DNA from: Trichodesmium sp. MAG_R02
GTDB lineage: Bacteria > Cyanobacteriota > Cyanobacteriia > Cyanobacteriales > Microcoleaceae
Assembly (NCBI GenBank): GCA_023356605.1
Contig: JAKQYE010000009.1
Span: 1-52,211 of the forward strand
Reading direction: 5' to 3'
Length of the DNA stretch: 52,211 nucleotides
Part shown: piece by piece, positions 36,601-44,751 of the stretch
Numbering within the stretch: the first letter of the stretch is position 1
How the letters are laid out: every line of letters begins with the position of its first letter
Notes under the pieces: generated by a model
Database searches by the model: none
Told to the model about the DNA's origin: nothing
Seen by the model: the letters and a program-made list of their open reading frames with translations, nothing else
Program-made: the position numbers and the translations under genes

Positions 36601-38609
36601 TGGTCGAAGCTGTAGCATTTAGTCCCGATAGCAAGACTATTGCAACTGCTGGTCGTGACAAAACAGTGAAATTGTGGGACCCCCAGGGGCAGTTATTGCA
36701 TACTCTCACCGGTCATGAAGATTCGGTCTTTTGTATAGCATTTAGTCCCAATGGAAAGATTATTGCTTCTGCTGGTGCTGACAAGACAGTGAAGTTGTGG
36801 AACCTTCAGGGGAAATTATTGTACACTCTCACCGGGCATAAGGAAGCGGTTAATGGTATAGCATTTAGTCCCGATGGAAAGACTATTGCAACTGCTGGTA
36901 CTGACAAGACAGTGAAGTTGTGGGAGCCTCAGGAGCGTCAGGGGAAATTATTGCATACTCTCACCGGCCATGAGAATTCGATCTTGGGTATAGCATTTAG
37001 TCCCGATGAAGACATTATTGCTTCTGCAAGTTTAGACAATACAGTGAAATTGTGGAACCGTGAGGGGAAATTATTGCGGACTTTGACCGGCAATGAGCAT
37101 TCGGTCATTGATATAGCATTTAGTCCCGATGGAGAGATTATTGCAACTGCTGGTGCTGACAAGACAGTGAAATTGTGGAACCGTCAGTGGAATTTATGGC
37201 AAACTCTAAAAAGCCATAATAATTGGGTCATTAGTATAGCATTTAGTCCCGATGGAAAGACTATTGCTTCTGCAAGTAGGGACACTACAGTGAAGTTGTG
37301 GAACCTTCAAGGGAAATTATTGCAGACTCTGACTGACCATGAGAATTCGGTCGAAGCTGTAGCATTTAGTCCCGATGGAAAGACTATTGCAACTACTGGT
37401 GCTGACAATACAGTGAAATTGTGGAAGCCTCAGGGGAAATTATTGCAGACTCGCAGGAATGATATAGAATTTAGTCCCAAGGATAAAGATATTGTTGCAA
37501 CTATTGATAATAATGATAACAAGACAGTGATATTGCGGAACCGTCAGGAGGTATTGGAGCGTCTGACAGGCCATGAGACTTCGGTCATTGATATAGCATT
37601 TAGTTCCGATGGAGAGATTATTGCAACTGTTGATGCTAAAAATACAGTGAAATTGTGGGACCTTAATGGGAATTTATGGCAGACTATCCCCGGCTATCAG
37701 AATTTTGTCTATGGTAATGGTATAGGAGTCTATCCTAATGAAGAGATTGTAACTAGTGGTCCTAACAATACAATAAAGTTGTGGAAAGGTTTACGGATAG
37801 AAGATTTAACTACGCGTGGTTGCTGGTGGTTAAATGATTATTTAATTACCCATCCCCAGGAGTTAGAAGAACTCAGAATTTGCCAAACTGACAAACGCAA
37901 GGAATTAGCTGCTAGGAATTGGGTAATAGAGGGAGAGAAGTTGGCACGGGAAGGGAAGGTTAAGGAGGCAGTTGCCACATTTAAGAAAGCGCTGAAATGG
38001 GAGCCAGACCTCAACCTTGACCCAAAAGTTAGGGCAGCATCATTAGTTAAGGCAAAAAAACTGATGGAGGAAGGAACGAAATTAGCAAACGAAGAAAAAA
38101 TAGAGGCAGCAATAGAAAAATATAAACGAGCAAAAGAACTTGATCAAGTAGCATTGATACCTACTTTGCAAAATCTTGACCCAGAAGTTGAAGCTACATA
38201 TCAGGCAGTACTTGCATTGTTGAAGAAAGGGGATGACCTTGTTAAGGAGGGAAAAGTTAAAGAAGCGATCGCTTCCTACCAAAAAGTAGAAAAAATCGAC
38301 CCCACCCAAATTTCTGCTAGTCATTGGAATGAACTTTGTCGCTATGGCAGTCTTTATCAAAAAGCTGCTAATGTTATGTTCGCCTGTGACAAAGCAGTTT
38401 CCCTGAGCCGGAAAGATGGGGATATTATTGATAGTCGCGGACTGGCCAGAGCATTAACAGGGGATATTGAAGGAGCGATCGCCGATTTTCAGGTATTTGT
38501 AGAATGGACGACCAATGAGGAGAGAAAGGCACAACGACAAGAATGGATAAAAGCACTTCAGGCAGGAGAAAACCCATTTACTGATGAGCTCTTAAAAGAG
38601 TTAAGGTAG
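33621..38609 (+). CDS. Module 1 gene B: iSTAND-TPR-STAND NTPase with WD40 and TPR C-terminus
   Basis: About 1662 aa from the ATG at 33621, preferred because it aligns with the B4 start; an ATG at 33597 lies in a 24-bp duplication of the start region. Order: an N-terminal STAND-like domain lacking a P-loop (about 1-150, RFRLFLACCNNVSQRQ...SLTVFE); TPR-like helices (about 220-480); a STAND NTPase with Walker A GESGVGKSS (534-542) and Walker B IIFDQFEEFFF (D623); a winged-helix part; a short hydrophobic segment (886-900); ten WD40 repeats (about 987-1391); and TPRs to ELLKELR. This resembles the novel STAND NTPase (nSTAND1) type with a scaffold-like C-terminus. It follows A1 by a 461-bp gap filled by a nested repeat. 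Its role as sensor or effector is inferred. Confidence 0.85.
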   Translation: MSANLEVNNQKLLQKLLRGMEMSQGRFRLFLACCNNVSQRQPLIQQLQSSFPGSLTLIQLDANDRDLYGIICQKLAQKQPDGLIIWGLESVGNIDKLLLSMGSVREEFRKNCCFPIILWIDGEVSRKFIRLIPDFESWTSLTVFEPITDDLINFIQQTGESVYQKVLESGLGIFLDYTDLGLPESTYQDLLEARQELVNRGITLEAELDASLEFVLGRLVDDFEEAARNHYQRSLELWQELKNPLRVAHTNYYLGLWWQSYGVTHRAEKNRADKNAGYYFKLSVEGFEAINRLDLVAKFINGWGEVLQILESWDELETVANRAIEVLDTSQHSFRLARAYDFLAECELAKGNYRQGKKLAETAIEIFDNTLSAASVPTLEKDKKTLDREEYYHRGRYLFSLAKAEKGNGKIKLAIETLELAKERTKPEYNPDFYINIIKELRKIYYGQKEYLKAFELKQERQRIEQQFGFIAFVGANTLGSRKANMNLALPQSKPKINQQKLTQEIAASGRELDVEKLQERLSRPDYKLIVIYGESGVGKSSILQAGLIPVLEKKLIDTRDAVVVLQRVYIDWIYQLGKGLAKQLEITKNLAVNSEAITSIEEILAQLKKNEESNLLTVIIFDQFEEFFFFNREPRHRREFDQFIQYCLEIPFVKIVLSLRKDYIHYLLDFSRLANSELINENILDKKNLYYLGNFTPSQAKLVIEELTANSQFKIDSALTQKLVEDLAEELGVVRPIELQVVGAQLQEDQITTLAKYQELGDNPKVELVDISLKSVVKDCGEENEKLAWIVLWLLTDEKDIRPLKTEAELVKESQFNPEKLELVLKIFVGSGLVFLLSEKPAARYQLVHDYLVGFIRQIKGDKIIEELKQEQEKGKQLQKSVFRGSFAVALVMAVLTGFRANKQRIRAEEQTDIAQANESIVQANDSIALSVSGQRWDGLITAMKARQKQIDANSQPRDKASQIRYALQVAVYRGNSDQEFGEFNRLQGHDNVVEAVAFSPDSKTIATAGRDKTVKLWDPQGQLLHTLTGHEDSVFCIAFSPNGKIIASAGADKTVKLWNLQGKLLYTLTGHKEAVNGIAFSPDGKTIATAGTDKTVKLWEPQERQGKLLHTLTGHENSILGIAFSPDEDIIASASLDNTVKLWNREGKLLRTLTGNEHSVIDIAFSPDGEIIATAGADKTVKLWNRQWNLWQTLKSHNNWVISIAFSPDGKTIASASRDTTVKLWNLQGKLLQTLTDHENSVEAVAFSPDGKTIATTGADNTVKLWKPQGKLLQTRRNDIEFSPKDKDIVATIDNNDNKTVILRNRQEVLERLTGHETSVIDIAFSSDGEIIATVDAKNTVKLWDLNGNLWQTIPGYQNFVYGNGIGVYPNEEIVTSGPNNTIKLWKGLRIEDLTTRGCWWLNDYLITHPQELEELRICQTDKRKELAARNWVIEGEKLAREGKVKEAVATFKKALKWEPDLNLDPKVRAASLVKAKKLMEEGTKLANEEKIEAAIEKYKRAKELDQVALIPTLQNLDPEVEATYQAVLALLKKGDDLVKEGKVKEAIASYQKVEKIDPTQISASHWNELCRYGSLYQKAANVMFACDKAVSLSRKDGDIIDSRGLARALTGDIEGAIADFQVFVEWTTNEERKAQRQEWIKALQAGENPFTDELLKELR
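36579..37793 (+). repeat. WD40 repeats, nearly identical 123-bp units
   Basis: Ten blades; most share atagcatttagtcccgatgg and gacagtgaaattgtggaacc at DNA level with a ~123-bp period. Blades 8 and 10 are diverged. Such high internal identity is typical of recently amplified propellers. Confidence 0.9.
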
Positions 38610-38942
38610 TAGTAAGTTAGAATTTAGAATTCAGAAGGGTTTTTCTCCAGGGAGGCATACAACAATAATCTTATCTCCGGATAATTAGTAACAAAAAGCA
38701 TATGGTTTGTAGTAAGGCTTGATCTCAGTATACACTTTCTATACTTTACCCGTAAGTATTAAAAGCCTTATACTTATATAGGCCAGCTTATGCATTCCTA
38801 AAGTCTAGTATATTTTTAGCGTTTGATTGTTTCTATCCATTATATATTACAGCGCTTTTCAAATTGATGAACTACATCACCATAACCAAAACCTTGTAGG
38901 AACCTTGCATGCAACGTCCCTACTGTGGTCGACCGACATGAA
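37791..38942 (+). repeat. Segmental duplication, copy 1
   Basis: The last ~820 bp of B1, the 3' flank and a family-2 element recur at 49726-50873 with only scattered differences (offset about 11.9 kb). Confidence 0.9.
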
Positions 38943-38952
38943 AAATGCTGTA
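38848..38952. repeat. Family-2 element
   Basis: tacagcgcttttcaaattg to catgaaaaatgctgta, flanked by TA. The rest of 38610-39134 is AT-rich intergenic DNA with a partial family-1 end (cctaagtcctga) near 39057. Confidence 0.8.
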
Positions 38953-39134
38953 AAGCGAGGAGGCGAGCTCAAATTTTTTCTGAAAAACTTTAAACTAGCT
39001 TTAACAATAAACCTCTAGAAAAAAAGGATAAGAGCTTGCTAGATAGGTTAGTTCTGCCTAAGTCCTGATAAAATAGATTAGTGTGTTTATATAAAATTAG
39101 ATAAAATCTTATGACCGAAAATATGATAAATATT

Positions 39135-40550
39135 ATGACTGTAGATGCCGATACCTTTTTTCAGGCAATAGACCCTAGGGCTCCTCTTTTTATAGACAAT
39201 GAGGAAATTGACGAAAAATACTATATTGACTTTTCTCCAGTGCGTGGGCAACAGGTGATTAAGGATTTGAAATCTACTATTACTCGTTGGTCTAAAGGTA
39301 AACCTACCTGTCAATTATTTACTGGACATATTGGTTGTGGTAAGTCTACAGAACTCTGGCGACTGAAGCAACAGTTGGAAACGGCTGGTTATCATGTTGT
39401 TTATTTTGAGTCTGAAAAAAACCTGGAAATGGTAGATGTGGATGTTAGTGATATTCTTTTGACTATTGCCCAAAAGGTGAGTGAAAGTTTGGAGAAGCTA
39501 GAAAGACTAAATTTGGAGGAGCCAAAAAGGCTAAAAGGTCTACTTCAGAATGTTGTTAAATTATTACAGACGGAAATTGAATTTTCGGCAGAAGCTAATG
39601 TTCCTGGTGTTGGTAAGGTATCAGCTAGCAGTGAGGGTTCATTTTCGGCAGATTTAGGAATAGGTCAATTGAAGGCTGATAAGGAAGGGTTAGAGTCTGT
39701 GACTTCAGGTCTTGGTAAAATTTCTGCCCAGGCAAAGAGTAGTCCGGAACTCCGCCACAAACTGAGGGAATATCTGGGACCTCGCACCCATGGAATTATT
39801 GAGATGATTAATAAAGAGTTGCTTGAACCTGCTGATCAGAAGTTGAAAGAGTATGGTAAAAAGGGGTTGGTTGTGATCGCTGATAGTCTTGATAAGGTTG
39901 ATAGTTCCCCAAAACCTTGGGGTAGAAATCAGCAGGAATATTTGTTTGTAGACCGAGGGGATCAACTAACAAGCCTTCAGTGTCATCTGATTTATACTCT
40001 ACCTATAGCATTGCGGTTTTCTAATGACTACGGCACTTTAACTCAAAGATTTGAGACTCCTAAGATATTGCCGATGGTAGCTACACAGTTACAGGATGGC
40101 AGTGAATGTATCCCCGGAATGGAGTTAATGCGACAGTTGGTCTTGGCTAGGGCTTTTCCAGAATTAACACCACAGGAAAGGTTGGCAAGGGTGACGGAAG
40201 TGTTTGATAGTCAGGAAACTTTAGACTATTTATGTCGGGTTAGTGGGGGTCATGTGAGGAATATGTTCCGAATGGTACTTGATGCTCTCAAAGAGGAGGA
40301 AGACTTACCTATTTCTCGTGGGAGTGTTGATAATGTAGTGAGAAATTATCGCAAGGAACAACTTTTGGCTATAGATGATCACGAGTGGGAGTTATTACGG
40401 CGGGTAGTTCAAACAAAAAAAGTAACGGGTGATAAGGGATACCAAATTTTAATCCGGAGTATGTTTGTTTATGAGTATCAATATGACCAGAATTCTTGGT
40501 TTGATGTTAATGCTCTTTTGAAAGATGCACCGAAATTGAAGATAAGTTAA
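39135..40550 (+). CDS. Module 2 gene A: P-loop ATPase with an insertion
   Basis: About 471 aa from the ATG at 39135, which aligns with the MTV start of A1 and A3; an ATG 24 bp upstream is also possible. Walker A is GHIGCGKST (64-72). The Walker B is VVIADSLDK, with S in place of the second D of A1. It carries an extra block of roughly 35-40 residues around 158-195 (EANVPGVGKVSASSEGSFSA, then DLGIGQLKADKEGLESV) absent from A1 and A3 and placed between the two NTPase halves. It is followed after 43 bp by B2, so the two are probably co-translated. Function as for A1 is inferred. Confidence 0.8.
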   Translation: MTVDADTFFQAIDPRAPLFIDNEEIDEKYYIDFSPVRGQQVIKDLKSTITRWSKGKPTCQLFTGHIGCGKSTELWRLKQQLETAGYHVVYFESEKNLEMVDVDVSDILLTIAQKVSESLEKLERLNLEEPKRLKGLLQNVVKLLQTEIEFSAEANVPGVGKVSASSEGSFSADLGIGQLKADKEGLESVTSGLGKISAQAKSSPELRHKLREYLGPRTHGIIEMINKELLEPADQKLKEYGKKGLVVIADSLDKVDSSPKPWGRNQQEYLFVDRGDQLTSLQCHLIYTLPIALRFSNDYGTLTQRFETPKILPMVATQLQDGSECIPGMELMRQLVLARAFPELTPQERLARVTEVFDSQETLDYLCRVSGGHVRNMFRMVLDALKEEEDLPISRGSVDNVVRNYRKEQLLAIDDHEWELLRRVVQTKKVTGDKGYQILIRSMFVYEYQYDQNSWFDVNALLKDAPKLKIS

Positions 40551-40593
40551 TAGATAGGTAGGTATTATTAAGATAGTAGGAAGTGAAAAATTT

Positions 40594-43197
40594 ATGTCTG
40601 GTAGTGGTAATATAGAAAAGTTGCTTCGAGGGTTGAACAGGTCTAAAGGAAGATTCTCGCCATTTTTGGCTCGTTATAGTTATGTGAGTCAGCGCGATCG
40701 CTTAATTGAAAATTTTCGAGCATCTTTTCCTGGTGTATTGAAAGTATTGCCGTTGGATGAGTCTGTAACCCAAATTTATACAACTGTCAGAGAATATTTA
40801 GAAGACAAAGAGCTCGATGTTCTTATGGTTTGGGGTTGGGAGTCGTTGAGGGATATTAATAAATTATTAGTGGCAATGGGGTATGTGCGGGAAGAGTTTA
40901 GAAAGCATTGCCCTCTACCGATAGTTTTTTGGGTAGATGGGAAGGTTGCCCGGAAATTTATTCGGTTAATTCCAGATTTTTACAATTGGGTGAGTCTGAC
41001 TGTATTTGAATCTGCTAATGATGAATTGATTGATTTTATTCAGCAGACGAGTGAGAATGTTTACCAGAAGGTTTTGGAAAGTGGGGCAGAAATATTTTTA
41101 GATTATACTGACCTGGGTTTGCCAGAGTCTACTTATCAAGATTTGTTAGAGGCTCGGCAAGAATTGGCAAATAGAGGAATTACTTTAGAAGCAGAACTAG
41201 AGGCGAGTCTGGAATTTGTTTTAGGTGGGTTGGTAGATGATTTTGAGAAAACAGCCCGAGACCATTATCAACGGAGTCTTGAATTTTGGCAACAACTTAA
41301 CAACCCATTGCGGGTTGCTCATACTTATTATTATTTGGGTTTGTGGTGGCAGAGTTATGGGGTGACACATCGAGCAGGAAAAAAGACGGCTGACATGAAT
41401 GCTAGCTCTTATTTTCAAAAGTCAGTAGAAGGTTTTGAGGCAATTAACCGTCTAGACTTAGTTGCCAAATTTATCAATGGTTGGGGAGAAGTTTTGCAGA
41501 TTTTAGAGAGTTGGGATGAGTTAGAAACTGTTGCGAATATAGCAATAAAAGTTTTAGATACCTCCCAGCCTGCTTTTAGACTAGCCCGTGCTTATGATTT
41601 TCTCGCCGAATGTGAACTAGCTAAAGGTAACTATAAACAAGGGAAAAAACTTGCTGAAACTGCTATAGAAATTTTTGACAATACTCTGAGTGCTGCAGCT
41701 GTCCCGACCTTAGAAAAAGACAAAAAAACTTTAGATAGGGAAGAGTATTATCATCGGGGTAGATATTTATTTTCTTTGGCAAAAGCTGAACAAGGTAATG
41801 GTAAAATTAAATTGGCCATAGATACTTTGGAAAGAGCTAAAGATAGGACAAAGCCTGAGTATAACCCAGATTTTTACATCAATATTATCAAGAAATTACG
41901 AGAAATCTATTACGGACAAAAAGAATATATTAAAGCTTTTGAATTAAAGCAAGAACGACAAAGAATAGAACAAGAATTTGGGTTTATAGCTTTCGTTGGT
42001 ACCAAGCCCTTAGAAAAAATAGAAGAGATAAAAGAAAATATTCATCCGGCTTTACCTCAGTCGAAATACAGAATTAATCAACAACAAATTAATCAAGAAA
42101 TTGCAGCATCTGAACGACTATGTGATCTAAAAAAATTGCGAGAAAGGTTGAGTCGTCCGGACTATAAACTTATAGTTATTCATGGAAAATCAGGAGTAGG
42201 TAAAACCTCAATTTTGCAGGCAGGATTAATTCCTGTTTTAAAAGAAAAATTAATTGGTATTTTTGATGTAGTGGTAGTTTTGCAACGAGTTTATGTTAAT
42301 TGGATTTCCGAGTTGGGAAAAATTTTAGCTCGACAACTGCAAATAACTAAAAAGTTAGCTGTAAATTCAGATAGTCTCAGCTCGACTGAGAGAATTTTTG
42401 TTCAGTTGGGTAATAACGATAAGTTAAATATAATGACAGTTATTATTTTTGACCAATTTGAGAAATTTTTCTTTGTTAATAGGGAACTAAGGAATAAGTT
42501 GGAATTTGCCCAATTTCTCCAAAAATGTTTAGATATTGATTCTGTGAAGATTGTTATCTCATTGAGAGAAGATTATGTTCATTATTTATCAGAGTTTAAT
42601 CTTTTCGATAATGTAGAGCTGATTCATAATGATATTTTAAGTGAAAAAAACCTTTATCACTTCGGTAATTTTACACCTGAACAGGCAGAATCAGTTATTC
42701 AAGAATTAACAACAAATTCTCAGTTTGAAATAAAGGAGAATCTGAGAAAAAAGTTGTTGGAAGATTTAACTGACGAGTCGGGAGAAATTCTTCCAATTGA
42801 GTTACAAGTGGTAGGGGCACAACTTGAGAGAGAGAATATTGACACTTTGGCAAAATATCAAGAATTAGGAGATAATCCTAAAGTAGAATTGGTAGAGAGA
42901 TATTTACAATCAGTGGTGGAAGACTGTGGGAAAGAAAATGAAAAATTTGCTTGGGTAGTGTTGCAGTTATTGAGCGATGAAAAGGAGACTCGACCTCTAC
43001 AAATTAAAGCTGAGTTAGAGAAGGAAAGTGAATTTAATCCGGAGAAGTTAGAGTTAGTATTAAAGATTTTTGTGGGTTCGGGGTTAGTATTTTCGTTGCC
43101 AGAACAAGCAGCATATCCTTATCAGTTAGTGTATGATTATTTGGTATGGTTTATTCGGCAAAGGAGAAGAAAAAAGCACAACGACAAAAATGGATAA
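40594..43197 (+). CDS. Module 2 gene B: STAND NTPase with lost effector
   Basis: An 867-aa protein. The P-loop-less N-terminal STAND-like domain (about 1-145) and the helical region (about 215-475) are followed by a STAND NTPase with Walker A GKSGVGKTS (531-539) and Walker B IIFDQFEKFFF. It ends just past the winged-helix part (YQLVYDYLVWFIRQRRRKKH). No transmembrane segment, WD40, protease or TPR follows. The next bases encode, in another frame, the last residues of the B1/B3 tail, so an internal deletion removed the effector. The residues about 275-475 are almost identical to B1, while the first 230 match B3. It may still work as an effector-free regulator, or be decaying. Confidence 0.82.
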   Translation: MSGSGNIEKLLRGLNRSKGRFSPFLARYSYVSQRDRLIENFRASFPGVLKVLPLDESVTQIYTTVREYLEDKELDVLMVWGWESLRDINKLLVAMGYVREEFRKHCPLPIVFWVDGKVARKFIRLIPDFYNWVSLTVFESANDELIDFIQQTSENVYQKVLESGAEIFLDYTDLGLPESTYQDLLEARQELANRGITLEAELEASLEFVLGGLVDDFEKTARDHYQRSLEFWQQLNNPLRVAHTYYYLGLWWQSYGVTHRAGKKTADMNASSYFQKSVEGFEAINRLDLVAKFINGWGEVLQILESWDELETVANIAIKVLDTSQPAFRLARAYDFLAECELAKGNYKQGKKLAETAIEIFDNTLSAAAVPTLEKDKKTLDREEYYHRGRYLFSLAKAEQGNGKIKLAIDTLERAKDRTKPEYNPDFYINIIKKLREIYYGQKEYIKAFELKQERQRIEQEFGFIAFVGTKPLEKIEEIKENIHPALPQSKYRINQQQINQEIAASERLCDLKKLRERLSRPDYKLIVIHGKSGVGKTSILQAGLIPVLKEKLIGIFDVVVVLQRVYVNWISELGKILARQLQITKKLAVNSDSLSSTERIFVQLGNNDKLNIMTVIIFDQFEKFFFVNRELRNKLEFAQFLQKCLDIDSVKIVISLREDYVHYLSEFNLFDNVELIHNDILSEKNLYHFGNFTPEQAESVIQELTTNSQFEIKENLRKKLLEDLTDESGEILPIELQVVGAQLERENIDTLAKYQELGDNPKVELVERYLQSVVEDCGKENEKFAWVVLQLLSDEKETRPLQIKAELEKESEFNPEKLELVLKIFVGSGLVFSLPEQAAYPYQLVYDYLVWFIRQRRRKKHNDKNG

Positions 43198-43295
43198 AAC
43201 TGCTCCAGGCAGGGGAAAACTCATTTAATGATGAGATGTTGAAGGAGTTGAGGGATTGGGCATCATGCTCCTATTGGTCAACAATTGAATCTTAA
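43170..43295 (+). pseudogene. Out-of-frame scar of the common C-terminal tail
   Basis: A frame overlapping the end of B2 reads KKKAQRQKWIKLLQAGENSF then NDEMLKELRDWA..., clearly the AQRQEWIKALQAGENPF...ELLKELR tail of B1 and B3. It has no start and ends at TAA 43293-43295. Confidence 0.85.
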
Positions 43296-43363
43296 TAGAC
43301 CACTACTAACGCAACTACAGGCATCTATTCTAAAATAGAAAAGTACATTTATATATATAAATT

Positions 43364-44680
43364 ATGACTGTAAATGTCCAAGCTTTCTATAGAGCAACAG
43401 ACCCTGGAGTCGCTCTGTTTATAAACAATGCAGAAATTGATAAAAAATACTACATTGACTTTTCCCCAGTGCGTGGCGGACAAGTTATCAAGAAACTAAA
43501 AAAAACCATTCTCTGGTCTGAAGGCCGACCCACTTGCCAATTATTTACTGGACATATTGGCTGTGGCAAGTCTACCGAACTCTTGCGACTCAAGCAACAG
43601 TTAGAAGCAGAAAAATTTCACGTCGTCTACGTTGATTCTACCAACAATCTACACAAGGATGATGTAGATATCACCGATATTCTTCTAAATATTGTCCAAG
43701 AGGTGAGTAAAAGTTTGGAGAGTTGGAAAAAACTTAACTTAAACGAACCTATAAAATTCAAAGCTATACTTAAGAGAGCTGCTGAATTATTGCAGACAGA
43801 AATAGAAATATCTCCTCAAATGGAGCTATCTTTAGGAATTGCCAAAATCACTGCCCAGGCAAAAAAGAATGATAGAACTCACACTAAACTCAGAAACTTT
43901 TTTGAATCACGCACAGGTGATATTATTGAAAGCATTAACCAAGAATTGATCAAACCTGCAAACAAAAAGCTGCGGCAGCATGGCAAACAAGGATTAGTTG
44001 TCATCGCTGATAACCTGGATAGAATTAAAAGTGTGGCTAAAGATTGGGGGATACCTCAACCAGAATATCTTTTTGTTGACCGGGGTGAAGAACTGATGAG
44101 TCTCGACTGCCACCTAATTTATACTATTCCTCTAGCATTGACGTTTTCCGATGATTATCCTATATTAGCCCAACAGTTTAATAAAGAAGTCAATCTATTG
44201 CCAATGGTAGCGACACATTTACGGGATGGTAGTGAATTTACTCAAGGAATGGAATTAGTTAGACAGTTAGTGTTGGCAAGAGCGTTTCCTGAATTATCTG
44301 CCCAGAAACGCTTGGCCAAAGTTAAGGAAATATTTGACACTCAGGAAACTTTAGACTATTTATGTTGCATCAGTGGAGGTCATGTAAGGGATGTACTGCG
44401 AATAGTTAATGAGGCTATTATGGAAGAAGATAAGTTGCCCATATCCCGTGATAGCATTGATAAGGTCATTAAAATTTTCCGTAATCAGCGACGAAAAGCT
44501 ATAGATGACAAACAGTGGGAGTTATTGCGCCGAGTTGTTAAAACACAGACAGCAGCGGGAGATGAAGGATACAAAATGTTAATCCGGAGTATGTTTGTTT
44601 TTGAGTATAGAGACGATGAAGGTTCCTGGTTTGATGTTAATCCTCTTTTAAAAGATGCACCGGAATTGAATGTCAATTAA
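43364..44680 (+). CDS. Module 3 gene A: P-loop ATPase
   Basis: A 438-aa protein close to A1 (same ATDPGVALFINN, YYIDFSPVRGG, and tail WFDVNPLLKDAPEL) with Walker A GHIGCGKST and Walker B VVIADNLDR. It lacks the A2 insertion. It differs most from A1 in the middle (about 85-165) and around 205. The upstream region shows the same TTATGACTGTA start context. It is 71 bp from B3 and likely co-transcribed with it. Confidence 0.82.
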   Translation: MTVNVQAFYRATDPGVALFINNAEIDKKYYIDFSPVRGGQVIKKLKKTILWSEGRPTCQLFTGHIGCGKSTELLRLKQQLEAEKFHVVYVDSTNNLHKDDVDITDILLNIVQEVSKSLESWKKLNLNEPIKFKAILKRAAELLQTEIEISPQMELSLGIAKITAQAKKNDRTHTKLRNFFESRTGDIIESINQELIKPANKKLRQHGKQGLVVIADNLDRIKSVAKDWGIPQPEYLFVDRGEELMSLDCHLIYTIPLALTFSDDYPILAQQFNKEVNLLPMVATHLRDGSEFTQGMELVRQLVLARAFPELSAQKRLAKVKEIFDTQETLDYLCCISGGHVRDVLRIVNEAIMEEDKLPISRDSIDKVIKIFRNQRRKAIDDKQWELLRRVVKTQTAAGDEGYKMLIRSMFVFEYRDDEGSWFDVNPLLKDAPELNVN

Positions 44681-44751
44681 TAGATAGGGAGGTTGCGTGC
44701 AGTATTCTTACTGCATGTAGTATTTTCACATAGTTAGGAAGTTAAACATTT

